A stretch of DNA of 64,000 nt from Eriocheir sinensis (Eukaryota; Arthropoda; Malacostraca; Decapoda; Varunidae), in NCBI RefSeq assembly GCF_024679095.1, contig NC_066509.1, forward strand, positions 18,554,098 through 18,618,097, written 5' to 3'. Shown in pieces: positions 1 to 14,205 of this stretch (positions within the stretch are counted from its first letter, which is position 1; every line of letters starts with the position of its first letter). Made by a program: the position numbers and the translations under genes. Under the pieces are notes generated by a model, which worked only from the letters and a program-made list of their open reading frames with translations, was not told where the DNA came from and did not search any database.

Positions 1-620
1 TTTCTCGTTTTTCTCAGTTCCTCATCCCTACAAAAATAAGTCATGCACATTCTATCTATTGATTCTTCATTTTTCTCCTCTTTCCTTATATTTTTTTCAT
101 ATCGTTTCTTTCACTGACAAGATGTTCCTTTTTTCCGGTTTTGTCTTTCTTCTATTTTCTCCTCTTTCCTCCTTCCTGGCCCTCTTAATTCTCTCCGTCA
201 AGCATAATGATATGCCCATTTAACCCTATCCACTTTTCTTCTTCTCTTCTCTTCCTCTTTCTTCTTTCCTTCATTTTCTTTTTCTCTGAAACACCCATTC
301 AATCCAACATTCATTAATTTTTTGTCCTTTTTCTTCCTCTATTCATCTATCTCTCTATTTGCTTTTTATCTCTCACCCCTCCCACTCCTCCTCCTCCCAC
401 TTTTCCACCACTATCCCGCACATTTCCTCGCCCCTTCCTCATCTTGCTTCCCTTCACGCCCGCCTTCTTATCTCCCTCAATACGGAGCTCAGCTCCCTTT
501 TATCTCCTCTTCCTCCAACTAGTTCCTCCTTCATGGTCCTCATCCCCCTCTTATCTGTTTTTCCAACCTCCTACTCCTCTTCCTCCTCCTACTCCTCGTC
601 ATCCCTTATCAGAGAGAGAC
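1..620. repeat. Pyrimidine-rich low-complexity DNA
   Basis: The plus strand is almost entirely C and T, with irregular TTCC, TCCTCC and CTTTT runs. Open frames here translate to S/P/F/L-rich strings with no domain. I see no gene, RNA or promoter signal. Confidence 0.7.
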
Positions 621-738
621 GACATAGGCAACGCCACGTTGATCTAGGACTCGGAGGGGTACAAAGTAGTACAAAGGAAAAGCAAACAGCAACAGACCTT
701 TTGGTCCTAACTAGGCTGTTTGTTGTTGCTAATCTATT
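621..738 (-). mobile_element. CR1-like LINE 3'-UTR fragment
   Basis: The reverse complement of about 641-738 aligns over roughly 100 bases with 2868-2970. The shared stretch includes AGGACC, then AGGTCTG, then TTCCTTTG in the same spacing. In the second location this segment lies just downstream of a LINE ORF2 C-terminus, so I read this one as a severely 5'-truncated 3' end in the opposite orientation. A short CTCTCTCT run lies beside its distal end. No coding sequence remains. Confidence 0.6.
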
Positions 739-1260
739 CTAATCTATGGAGGAGGAGAAGGAGTAGGAGGAGGAGGAAAAGCAAGAGGATAATATAGGCA
801 CTTTATTGGAAGGGAGAATGTTTAAGTATGGAGAAAGGAGGAATAGAAAAGAAGGACGGAGATAAAGGAAAATGGGAAAATGGAAGGGAGGAGGAGGAAG
901 AAAATAAAGAAGAGGAAGAGGAAGAATAAGAGTGAAAAGAGATTGAGAAAAATAGTGGAAAGAGGAAAAAGTTGAGGTATGAAGAGAGGGAGGAGGGAGG
1001 GAGAAATGAAGGAATGAATGCAGAAAGGCAGTAAACAGGAAGGGAGGAAAAAAATGGTGAGGATGTTGGTAGTGGGGCGGATAATGGTGGAGTCTGTGAC
1101 GGTGGTTGTGGTGATGATGGAAGTGGTGATAGTGATTTAGGTCATCATTGTAGTGGTGGTGGTGAAGAGAGTGGTAGTGGTTGTGGTAGTGATGGTGATA
1201 GCCGTGGTGATGGTAGTGGTTGTGGCGATCCGTGGTCAGGGTGCGGTGGTGATGGTGGTA
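739..1260. repeat. Purine-rich then GGT/GTG-rich low-complexity DNA
   Basis: Bases 739-1060 are A/G-rich on the plus strand (GGAGGA, GAAAGG). Bases 1060-1260 turn into an imperfect GTGGTGATGGT repeat. The His/Tyr-rich minus frame and the Val-rich plus frame over this stretch are translations of that repeat, not genes. Confidence 0.7.
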
Positions 1261-1462
1261 GTGTTTTATTCCTACATAGTTTGTTGTTTGAGAGTTGTTT
1301 GTTTCTTTGTTTTCTTTCGGAATGTTACAGGTGTTTGTTTCCTCCTGTCGTGTTGTTGCTGGTGCTGTTGTTACTGTTCTTCTTTTCTTTGTTGTCTCGT
1401 TGTTGTGCATCTTTTCTACTGGGTTTTTTTTTATTACCTCTTGGCTATTGATGTGGTAAGTT

Positions 1463-1742
<280 letters not shown>

Positions 1743-2340
1743 CCTTCATGACTTTACAAATAGGAGAGGAGGGGCGAGATATTGGCATCATAATAGATGT
1801 GTGGACGAAGAGAGAAATGGCACCCCTTCCCCTCACCTCCCTTTCCCTCGTCCCCCTTACCATTTCCCTTCACCTCCGTCTTGTTGTCCTTCTCTCCCTT
1901 CTTACCTCTTCCTCATCTCCCCTACCTCTCTTCATTGCCCTTTCCTTCCCTTTACCACGTCCTTTCACCTCCCCTTTCCCCTTTTCTTTTCTCAAACTTT
2001 CCTTTTTACTTTCCGTCACCATTTCCTTCTTCCTCTTATTTTCCTCACCTCCACTTTCCTTTTCCCCTCAATTTCCTCTCCCCTTTTTTTCTTCCCGTAC
2101 ACCGCCACCTTCCATCTAGCTCCACTTGCCTCTTCTTCCCCTCACTTTCCATTACAACGTCCCCTCAGTTTCCCCTTCTTTTCCTTCCCTGCATCCCTCT
2201 CGTCTCTTCCCTTCACCTCCCCAACCCCTAACTCCTACTCATACCTCGCCTCCTCCATTTCTCTTCCTATCTCCTACCCTCAGCCTCTTTCTCTTCCCTC
2301 TCACCCCTCTCCCTTCCCCTCCCATCCTTACAAAGGCTTA

Positions 2341-2627
2341 AAGAAGTATTTTTTTTCAGCCTATCAAAACAAAGAATGCGAGGCGATCTAATAGAAGTGT
2401 TTAAAATGTTTAAAGGATTCAGTGATGTTAATGCGGAAGATTACTTCGATCGATCAAATAGAACAGGAAGAAATCACAGTTTGAAGATGAGTGGTAAAAG
2501 ATTCTCGTTGCACGAAGCTAAACACTTCTTCAATCGAGTTGTTAATGTTTGGAACTCTCTACCCTGTGATGTCGTTGATAGTACAACAGTTACGGCCTTC
2601 AAGAATAGATTAGACAAGTATTTTTAA
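2341..2627 (+). pseudogene. CR1-like LINE ORF2, C-terminal fragment
   Basis: About 84 codons from 2376 encode the end of a CR1-like reverse transcriptase protein. MRGDLIEVFKMFKGF is followed by RTGRNHSLK, FFNRVVNVWNSLP and finally FKNRLDKYF before the TAA. This R-x-RGDLIE...VWNxLP...FKNRLD order is the usual C-terminal tail of CR1-group ORF2 and matches the tail of family A at 34,390-34,660 in pattern. The RT and endonuclease domains are missing, so this is a 5'-truncated copy. The ATG at 2376 is an internal Met of the parent, not a true start. Confidence 0.8.
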
Positions 2628-2960
2628 TCCAACCAGCAACTAATATATTACTCATTGTCGTAATAACGTTAAGTCTTTCGAATACTGGTGTCCTTGTCCG
2701 CTTTTATCGATCGGTTAGTGCCAGCAGTAATGGTAGTTCTTTCCTCTTTCCTACATAATTGCCCTGCAGTTTTTCCATGCTGCATGGTTCTTTTTCCTTT
2801 CCTGCCAGCTTTGGCTGGAGGGATGGGGGGTGGGGAGGAGCCTTCGCCTTTGCTGTCCTTCATCTTCCACCTTTGATTAGATAGTTAGTGTAGCTTGTCA
2901 CAGACAGCCTCGTAAGGACCAGCAGGTCTGCTGTTGTTTGTTCTTCCTTTGCGATTCTTT
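2628..2960 (+). mobile_element. 3' UTR of the CR1-like fragment
   Basis: This noncoding stretch follows the ORF2 stop. It carries a G-rich block near 2815-2840 and then the AGGACC/AGGTCTG segment shared in reverse with 641-738. The sequence passes into TCCTCC repeats at about 2965. Confidence 0.55.
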
Positions 2961-3124
2961 GTGTTCCTCCTCCTCCTCCCCGTGCTCCGTACTTAATCCC
3001 CTCATCTTGTATTCTACTCCTCTTCCTCTCTTTTCCCTTCCTCTCCTCCTCCCTTTCCCTCCCTTCTTCGATATATATTCCATCTCCTTCCTTATATTTC
3101 ATACATGTTTCATCATACTGCTTT

Positions 3125-3439
<315 letters not shown>

Positions 3440-6028
3440 ATTAAACGGCCTCCATCTATTAGAGTTGCGTTGTGAGCGGTATATTTTCTCATATCCTTTC
3501 ACAAAGCAATTCATTGGCCCCACCCCGCCAATGACTGTGGCCGACAACCATCTTTATTTAATATTACAAACTTTACTAAACATTTTATTTTTAAGCTAAC
3601 AGAGCTTGTGGTTGATACGACTATCAACCACCGTCGCCTCAAAGTCCAGGTCAGCAATGCGGGTGGTTTTGGGTGCAGGTGACCTGGTACCTCTCAGGCA
3701 GATCAAGGCTGACCTCAGGAGGGAGAAGGACAGCCTGCATCTCATCCAGGCGACCACACTGCTTCTTGGCTGTTGTTTCTTATCCGCCAGTGTTTCGGCG
3801 AGTCTTGCGTAGAAGCTCTGCGCCCTTGGTCCCATCCCTCCTGCCGTCGTGAATACTACCGGGGTGAAGGAGCCCTGGTCCACATTCTGTATTCTTTCTT
3901 CATATGCTCTGTTCTTCTCTTGTTCGTTTCTTCTGTGGGCTGCATCAAGGGTCAGGTCTCTGTGGCAATGGGCCATGGGATCAAAGATCCTTATGTCAAA
4001 GTATGCCCTTTGTCCACGAGTCCAAAACTCTCTGGCGCTAACATCCACTCGTGCTTCGTTCGAAACATTAGCGGTGCGTCTGGCGAGGTGTTCGCCTTGC
4101 AGAGGGAGCAGCATGGGTTCCACAGTCACGTCGTGGCAGACTTCTTTCAGCATCTGAGCTGTTACGTCTCTTACTTCATCATGTCTCATGCAGACGAAAC
4201 CTCCTCTCTTGCATGTCATGGCATGATTTTGGTTGAAGGGTGGCCAGCCATACCTGAGATCAAGGGCATCAGTAAATTCTTTTTTGTTTAAGTTGAAGCC
4301 TTTTGCCCTGATAGGTAGTGTGGTTAGCCAGTTTGAAGCGCCCACTTCCTGTGCAATATCTGTCCTCCTCCTTGTGTCTTCTGGGAGTTCTCTCATTAGG
4401 TCACTCAGAGTGTCTCTCTGTTTTCCTTCTCTGTTTATGGAGATTTCATTCCTTAGTGACCTAATATCTTGAGGGTTGTCTTCTCCCCTTTCATTTTGAT
4501 TGGTAATATATCCGGTCAAGGAGGCTGTGATTCGGATTGAGTTCCCGAATTCAGACTCAGCCAGATTGTGCGGGTTGGTGATGCCGAGCCCACCCATTCT
4601 TGGCGGCAACTCCAGCAATCTTCTCTCCTGGTCACTGGGACATCTCCCATTTGCTATCGCCGGTATGAAGGTGTTTCTGATTGCATCTTCCAGAGGTTTT
4701 AGTAACGGAGCAACATCAGGAACTGTCCTCATGAGGTAGTTCCATTTATGCTTGACACCGTACGTAAATGCTGCGTAGGCTGCCTGCGGTTCTGTTTTGG
4801 CGATCTCGCTCAGTCTTTGCAGTTCGGACTCCCAGCGCTTTACAGCCGTTTTCACATATTCGGTTCTGTATTCAGCTGTTCCAATGGCTGCCTCGAGGTG
4901 TCTTTCTCCAGTCACTGACAGTTTCACGTTACTGCCCTGGAATGCTGTTTTGGCCCGATCGTATGCCTCTGGTTTTACAATCACCACAGACTTCGTGGCG
5001 TTGGGATGGTACCCTATTTTAGGGCCATGTTAACTGACGAGGTCCCACCATTTCCTGAGGTCTGCAGACTTTCCTACCCCGGTGAGGTCATCCGCATACG
5101 CCACCTGTTCGACGTTGGTGTTTTCATGGCGGATGATGTCCTGCAGCTTCATCATTCCCATGGCAAACATTGCCATGGCCACTGGGTCCCCTTGGGTGGT
5201 GCCCTCTGAGGATTGTATGGCCACCGGGTCTCCAAGTCGTTGGTCATTATGACTGCTGATGAACAGTCTGGCAGGTTCCTTGTATGTATTTTCAATATAT
5301 TGGGCGAATATAGGGCACTTGATTTTGATGTTGTGCAGTGCTGTTTCCCTATTGATGTTGTTGAACGCATTTGTAGCGTCCACCATCAGCACCGCCTCGC
5401 ATTCTGGGTCTTCGAACATTCTCCTGACAGCGTGAATGGCAGCTTCACATCCAGCCTGCTGACCCGCACACACTTGGAGGTTTCCCACCGCCCTCCTCAC
5501 GTCGTCCTTCACCACCTCCATGACAGCCTTGCCTATGATCCTCCTGAGCACCTCCCCTATCCCGATGGGGCGACAGCCTGGTTTTTTATCCAGCGGGATG
5601 AGCCGGCAGGCCATCAAAGGCTCGAGGTGTTGGCAATTCTCTGACGCCAATTTTCTTGCTAGGGCGGCTATTGCGTCGCGAAGATCCACAGCTGGATTAC
5701 CAAAGATGTTCTTACTGAGGAGGTGTTTCCACCCCTTGGCATCCAAGCCTGATGGTCCAGCCGCTCCCAGCGTGTGAAGGGCGTGCTTCCAGATCACGTC
5801 ACCGCTAATATGGTCGAAGACAACTCGATGCGGTGGGGTGTAGTCTCCAAGGAACTTCATTTCTGGGTGTGCAGGTCTAGCATCTGGATGCTTGTCCTTG
5901 AGGATCTGGCGTGTCTCTTCCGTCATGGGAAGGACTCCCGCTGCCTCATCTTCTATTGACAGTGATCTAGTTGCCATGGCCACTTTGCCTTGTCTCATCT
6001 TGTCATCAAAGTTTCTAGCCCTGTCGTT
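3440..6028 (-). mobile_element. RLE-type non-LTR retrotransposon inserted in (ACT)n
   Basis: This is a 5'-truncated minus-strand element. Its single ORF runs 5998 to 3596, followed by a ~155-base 3' tail that includes AATAAA. The ORF has a reverse transcriptase and a C-terminal restriction-like endonuclease region, with no apurinic-type endonuclease. Coding-like sequence is open up to the junction with the ACT repeat at 6028, showing 5' truncation. Both ends lie in ACT trinucleotide repeat (3125-3439 and 6029-6066), so the element sits inside one microsatellite. The R4-clade element Dong is known to insert in TAA repeats. Whether this element belongs near R4 or another RLE clade is not decided here. 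Confidence 0.8.
3596..5998 (-). pseudogene. Reverse transcriptase with RLE domain, one nonsense codon
   Basis: About 800 codons in one frame, interrupted only by a TAA at 5030-5032. The upstream part holds the RT: motif A as LMVDATNAFNNINR, motif B as SSEGTTQGDP and motif C as VAYADD. Reading continues in the same frame after the stop with HGPKIGYHPNATKS, so a single substitution probably broke the gene. The downstream part holds HAMTCKRGGF (an H-x3-C half of a zinc-binding motif whose usual upstream Cys pair seems lost). It then has VDVSAREFW followed by AYFDIRIFDP, which fits the D...D-x-R spacing of PD-(D/E)XK-like nucleases. Relatives of this protein occur in cnidarian and crustacean genomes. 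The ORF ends with TAG at 3596. Confidence 0.8.
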
Positions 6029-6066
6029 ACTACTACTACTACTACTACCACTACTACTATTAGTGT
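6029..6066. repeat. (ACT)n microsatellite, 5' flank of the RLE element
   Basis: A short imperfect ACT run with one ACC variant. It is probably the other half of the tract at 3125-3439 into which the element inserted. Confidence 0.85.
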
Positions 6067-6397
6067 ACTACTGATTCCACTGCTACTTATTTCACCTTTC
6101 TTCTTTCCATCTCCGCATCCTCTTTCCTTCCTCTTCTCCCCTTTCTCTCTCTCTTTCCCTTCCATTCCTCTCCCTTTCCGATCTCATGTGTCTCGCTAAC
6201 CCCGTTACCTCATTGAGAATGTCACCTCCTCCTTCTCCTCCTCCTTCTCCTCCTCCTCCTCTTCGTGTGCACTGAAGGAATGCTGACTTTGTGTAATATT
6301 GTGCCTGTGAGAAATATTTATAAGGCGGAAGAGGAAGAGGAGGAGGAGTGAAAAGAGATAGCCCGTTAAAGGTAAAGAAAGACACATCAATAAGTGT

Positions 6398-6434
<37 letters not shown>

Positions 6435-6441
6435 TGTCGTC

Positions 6442-6508
<67 letters not shown>

Positions 6509-6560
6509 GGAGACAGGAAGCGAAGGAAGATAAAGGATAACCAACAGACAACACTAACTA
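6067..6560. repeat. Low-complexity DNA with (TG)n and (GA)n
   Basis: C/T-rich DNA at 6090-6250 is followed by mixed sequence. A TG tract lies at about 6398-6431 and a GA tract at about 6446-6503. No gene seen. Confidence 0.8.
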
Positions 6561-9454
<2,894 letters not shown>

Positions 9455-9586
9455 GAGAGAGAGATTTATATAGATTTACATAGAAAATCAGACCACACAG
9501 ACCCCATGGTCCAGACTTGGTGGTCTGTCCTTAAACCTAAGTGATTTTACATTAATCAGAAGACTCCAAAACGTTGCATTTCTACT

Positions 9587-10477
9587 TTAGTTGATATTAA
9601 GTTGAAGGAAGTGACGGTCGAGCTTATTTTTGAAGGAGTCAATCGTGTTACACTGGACCACTGACGGTGGAAGCTTATTCCATTCTCGCACTACAACGTT
9701 GGTGAAGAAAAATTTGGTGCAGTCTGAATTTACTTGTCTACATCTGAGTTTTACGCCATTGTTCCTCGTGCGCAAAGTGTCATCGATCATAAACAATGTT
9801 GATCTGTCTACATTCGTGAAACCATTAAGTATTTTAAAACATTCGATCAGTTTTCCTCGGAGGCGACGTTTCTCAAGAGAACATGTTAAGGGTGAAAGCC
9901 TTTCTTCGTAGGATTTGTTGCGCAAGGAAGGGATAATTTTCGTTGCCCGACGCTGAACACCTTCTAATTTAGCAATATCCTTTGCATGGTGGGAGACCAA
10001 AACTGTACCGCATATTCCAAGTGGGGTCTGACTAAACTGTTGTAGAGCAGGGAGTATTACATCTTTATTCTTGAATACAAAGTTTCTTTTAATGAAGCCC
10101 AACATTCTGTTCGCTTTATTTGCTGCATCGATGCATTGCTGTGAGAATTTGAGGTTTGACGCGATTTTGACCCTCAAGTCTTTGACGCATTGAACGCTTT
10201 TGAGTTTAACGCCGCGCATTTCGTATTCGAACTTCTTATTCCTCGTTCCAACTTGAAGGACCTGGCACTTGTCTACGTTAAAGGGCATCTCCCATCTATC
10301 CGACCAAGCTGAAATTTTGTGCAAATCCTCTTGGAGGCTTTGCCTGTCTTCGTCAGTGAGAACCGAGTTGCCAATCTTTGTGTCGTCTGCAAATTTACTA
10401 ATGCGGTTATTGAGTCCAACATCCACGTCGTTGATGTAAATAATGAAGAGCACTGGGCCAAGGACCGAGCCCTGAGG
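9587..10477 (-). pseudogene. CR1-A ORF2, RT C-terminal half (inverted segment's partner)
   Basis: Reading from the junction, the frame opens in RT motif B ([12 protein letters not shown]), then YINDVDVG and motif C as SKFADDTKIG. Next come the thumb and the CR1-type tail: KANRMLGFIKRNF, RRATKIIPSLRNKSYEERL and FKNKLDRHF. A local frame slip near 10,010-10,080 replaces the expected YNSLVRTHLEYAV region with unrelated residues, and the frame recovers afterwards. The remainder, 9465-9586, is 3' UTR ending in a partly repeated ATGTAAATCT-like tail beside the GA repeat. Confidence 0.85.
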
Positions 10478-10481
10478 GACG

Positions 10482-12357
10482 CAAGTACCACCACCTCTAT
10501 TACCAAGCCTCTAGATAACTTAAAAATCCTTAGTTTCAATGCGCGTAGCCTAAGAAACAAATTTGATGAACTGAGATGTCTTGCTTTAACAGAAAATTTT
10601 GACATAATTGCTATAACCGAAACATTTATCGACACCACAAATATTGATTTAAGTTCCGAATACAACATAGATGGCTACAGACTCTTCAACAAAGATCGTG
10701 TAAACCGTAGAGGCGGTGGCGTCGCCCTTTATGTCAAAAGCTATTTGCAACCCACTGACAAAACACCGGGAAACAGTAACGTTGAACATTTGTGCGTGCG
10801 AGTAAACATTGCAAAAGTCAACTTAAATATATCTGTCACCTACAGACCTCCCGGGCAATCACTCGATGACGACCTTGAAATGTACAGCGTCTTAAGGCAA
10901 TCACTTAATAACAGCGACTCACTGATATTAGGAGACTTTAACCTCCCCCATATCGACTGGGCGACACTGTCAGGTACAGAAGGCGAGTCACATAGAATGA
11001 TCGAATTTCTAGAAGAAAATTATCTAAGCCAAATGGTTTCTGAGCCAACTCGACAAAATAATATACTCGACCTTGTTATAACGACCCAAGATAACCTAGT
11101 CAGTAGTGTCACGGTAGGAGAACACCTCGGTTCTTGCGATCATAAATTAGTGCGCGTCGACATTAAAGCTCAATCATCAGTGACTGAACATAAAGTAAAG
11201 GTGCCCAATTTCAAAAGAGCTAATTTCGTAGAAATCCGACAAAAACTAACAGAAATACAACTATCAGATGACGGCAACGTAGAGGAAGCCTGGCTAAGCC
11301 TTAAAAATCACTTACTCACTCAGCAGAACACATTCGTCCCCTTGTGCGAGAAGCGAATTAACACTAATAAAAGCCCACCGTGGTTTAATAGCGAAATTAA
11401 ACAATCAGTCAATGAGAGAAAATTGTTTTACAGGTTAAAGAAAGAACAAAGCACGCCCGAAAACATTAGACTTTATAATGATGCCAGGCGACGAGTAAAA
11501 AGACTAGTAGGTCAGGCAAAGCGTAGATACGAAGAAAATATTGCAGCCAACTGTAAAAATAATCCGAAATCTTTCTTCAGTTACATAAACAACAGAAAGG
11601 CGATCAAAAGTGGTATTGGACCTTTAACAAACAGCGACGGTGCACTAGTGACTGACAGCCAACACATTGCAAACCTCTTAAACAATTACTTTTCCTCGGT
11701 GTTTAATACTAACAGTCTTCCTCTCGCTACCACCAACACCAGTACTATTGTAAATCTCGAGCATGCATTGCCTAATTTTGAAATAACAACCGATGAAGTC
11801 CTTAAAGCTCTCCATTCACTTAAAACAAATAAAAGTCCTGGACCTGACAAAGTATATCCAACTCTGCTGAAAGAAACAGAGCGAAATACTCTCCTCCCTC
11901 ACAACCGTATTCAATATGTCCTTGCGACAAGGCATCGTCCCTTCAGATTGGAAAAAGGCTAACGTGACACCGATTTTCAAGAAAGGAGACAAAAAAGTAC
12001 CAGGTAATTACAGGCCCATTAGTCTAACTTCGGTTGTAGGTAAGCTACTTGAGGGCATAATTAGAGACAAAATTGTGAATTACCTTGAAAGCCACTCATT
12101 GATTGGGGACTCACAACATGGCTTCCGAAACAAAAGATCCTGCCTATCAAACCTATTAACCTTTTATAACGACCTCTTCACTGTTTATGACGCAACCAAA
12201 TCACTGGACGTAGTCTATCTTGATTTCAGAAAGCGTTTGATAAAGTCCCGCATCATAAATTACTTTACAAATTAAAGCAAATAGGTATTGACGGTCAAGT
12301 AAACCAATGGATCGCGAATTGGTTGAGCAACAGACAACAAGAGTAGTGATTGACGGA
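10482..12357 (+). pseudogene. CR1-A ORF2, endonuclease and N-terminal RT (inverted segment)
   Basis: The frame encodes an apurinic-type endonuclease: SFNARSLRNKFDEL, then IIAITETFID with the catalytic Glu, RRGGGVALYVK, VTYRPPGQS, LILGDFNLPHIDW, and GSCDHKLV with the terminal Asp-His pair. A linker follows (KSPPWFNSEIK) and then the RT start: NKSPGPDK, and in a shifted frame DWKKANVTPIFKKGDK, PGNYRPISLTS, QHGFR and VVYLDF (motif A). One frameshift lies near 11,885. A second near 12,228 destroys the rest of motif A (expected FQKAFDKVPHHK). The segment stops at VVIDG where GA repeats begin. No start codon of its own is preserved. Confidence 0.88.
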
Positions 12358-12384
12358 GAGAGAGAGAGTGTGTGTGTGTGTGTG
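12358..12384. repeat. Short (GA)n(TG)n
   Basis: GA then TG dinucleotides immediately follow the inverted CR1-A segment and lead into the 36-bp minisatellite. Confidence 0.85.
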
Positions 12385-12740
12385 TGCTGCCCTCTGCGCC
12401 CCTCTTGCCCCCCACGTGTGCTACCCTCTGCGCCCCTCTTGCCCCCACAGTGTGCTGCCCCCTGCGCCCCTCTTCCCCCCACTTGTGTGCTGCCCTCTGC
12501 GCCCCTCCTGCCCCCCACGTGTGTGCTGCCCTCTGTGCCCCTCTTGCCCCCCACGTGTGTGGTGCCCGCTGCGCCCTCTTGCCCCACACGTGTGTGCTGC
12601 CCTCTGCACCCTCTTGCCCCCCCACGTGTGTGTTGCCCTCTGCGCCCTCTTCCCCCCACGTATGTGCTGCCCTCTGCGCCCCTCTTACCCCCCACGTGTG
12701 TGCTGCCCTCTGCGCCCCTCTTGCCCCCCCCGTGTGTGCT
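12385..12740. repeat. 36-bp minisatellite, about 10 copies
   Basis: The unit contains GTGTGCTGCCCTCTGCGCCC followed by CTCTTGCCCCCCACG. Copies differ by 1-2 base indels in the C-runs. Because 36 is a multiple of 3, all six frames stay partly open and give Cys/Pro/Gly-rich pseudo-proteins on both strands. Confidence 0.9.
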
Positions 12741-12850
12741 GCCAGGCTTCACCCCCCGCCTAGCACCAAGCTGTCAAGGTTATATCCCCGCATCAACCAC
12801 CTTTGCCCCCCACGAAACGGACGCCCCATCCCACCCCCGCTGCACTCAAA
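12741..12850 (+). mobile_element. Probable 5' leader of family B LINE copy 1
   Basis: C-rich DNA between the minisatellite and the ORF1 ATG at 12851. The frame is open through it without a convincing domain. Where the element truly begins cannot be set from one copy. Confidence 0.35.
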
Positions 12851-14205
12851 ATGCCACATCACTCACTTATAGCGCGCCCTAAAGGTTTATGTGGCTACGA
12901 ACCAGGCGAATGGTGTGCTGTTTGCGGGAAGACAGTAATTAACAAACCGTCCGTCCGCTGCTGCACTCCTGACTGCCCAAACGTGTGCCACCCTCACTGC
13001 CTCCTCAACACCCAATAGCACTTCAGTTGTGAGGCCGTCGACTCCCTGAGACAACACCTGGGCATCCCTGACTCCGTGATCTACCTGAACAGCAATCAAG
13101 GTCATCTCCTCTGCCCCACTCCTTCCGCCTCTGAAGAGGACGCAGAACTTCACCAACTTGAGAGCGGCGAACTGGTTAAGATCATCAAGCAGCTTAGGAA
13201 GGAGAACAGGATATACAAGTCCACCTTCGCCTCTTTCGACAAAACCGCCGAAAACATTGCTGACAACCGTGACGCGGTAGTAAGCATCCTGAACTTCATC
13301 GACTACATCGCGGCCACACAGAGCAGCCTCAATAACCTCACCGTCACCAGCACATCCTGCTCTGCCCGAGGACACAGCATTGAGAAGGATTGGAAGCACC
13401 AAGTCGCCCACCACCGCGGAGCAAACGACTGGTGGACCTCAGGCAAACCGCGTCAGCTCCAGAAAGCCTCCACTGGCACCGTCTCCACCGCTACTCAAAG
13501 TGATTTACTTGATACCCTCCCAAACCCCTCAAGACCTGCCCCTGTCACCACTGAGGCATCAACCCCTCACACAATTAAACCTCAACTCAACCCACCCTCA
13601 AGCTCAGTTGACCAGACCAGAGATACATCCGTAATAAACACCCAAATATCATCAGGCGCTGTACCCAAGAACACAGCAGCCACCATCACAAGGGAAGATT
13701 ACCCAACATCCAATTCCTCATCCATCCCCATCAACACTATACCTGACTCTCAGGCCAATCCCCGGTCCTTAGCACCGAGCGGTCAGAGCTCAGACGACCA
13801 TCGAAAGCGAAGAAGTCACGCCCAAAACCTGCCCACTCCCCAAGGCATAGACACCGCTGACACACGGAGGAACAAGAGTCCCGCCCGGCGACAAAGTCAC
13901 CCTCCTCCCCTCAGAACACCTCGCCACAGCCGCCCCAGGAACACCTATACCTCCTTGCGCCCACACCCTGTTCCACTCCTGTCCCTGCCCTCCCCTAGTA
14001 GGACCACTCCCAAAGAATTTTGCAACCATTGCAAGAGGAGTGGCCATACTAGAGGCACCTGCCGCTGGCTAAGCTGGTGCGACTACTGCTACCGCGAAGG
14101 TCACACCACAGCTAACTGCCGTGCCACCCATGCCCAAGAAAGGCATGACAAAATCTACCGCCAGTTGTCCGAGCAGACAGCCGTCACCTCCCTCCTCATC
14201 TGGTA
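12851..14205 (+). pseudogene. Family B LINE ORF1: PHD-like finger plus two CCHC knuckles
   Basis: This would be the nucleic-acid-binding ORF1 protein. From the ATG at 12851, Cys22, Cys25, Cys37, Cys38, Cys42, Cys46, His47 and Cys50 form a PHD-like cluster. A TAG at codon 56 (13016-13018) interrupts the finger before FSCEAVD, which would supply the last Cys. The same frame then runs on through a possible helical stretch (VKIIKQLRKENRIYK) and a long Pro/Ser/Thr-rich region. Two zinc knuckles follow, CNHCKRSGHTRGTC and CDYCYREGHTTANC (14,021-14,118). After SEQTAVTSLLI the frame enters unrelated sequence, the inserted family D element. Zinc-finger ORF1 proteins are typical of CR1-like LINEs. The in-frame stop makes this copy inactive. 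Confidence 0.78.

Larger units (their letters stand above)
9465..12357. mobile_element. CR1 family A copy 1, twin-primed (inverted) insertion
   Basis: The 3' half of the element lies on the minus strand (10477 down to 9465) and the 5' part on the plus strand (10482 to 12357), meeting head to head at 10478-10481. Compared with copy 3 (40,455-44,590), the two pieces together cover the endonuclease through the 3' end. Only about 30 bases between VVIDG and VPQGSV are missing. The junction shares ACGC with both source sequences. This order is what twin priming during target-primed reverse transcription produces. (GA)5 at 9455-9464 and (GA)6 at 12356-12367 flank it, so the target was probably a GA microsatellite. 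Confidence 0.85.

Noticed and set aside
12385..12740. Cys/Pro-rich secreted peptide gene over the 36-bp repeat
   Set aside because: All frames are repeat translations with no signal peptide or conserved Cys pattern beyond the repeat itself.
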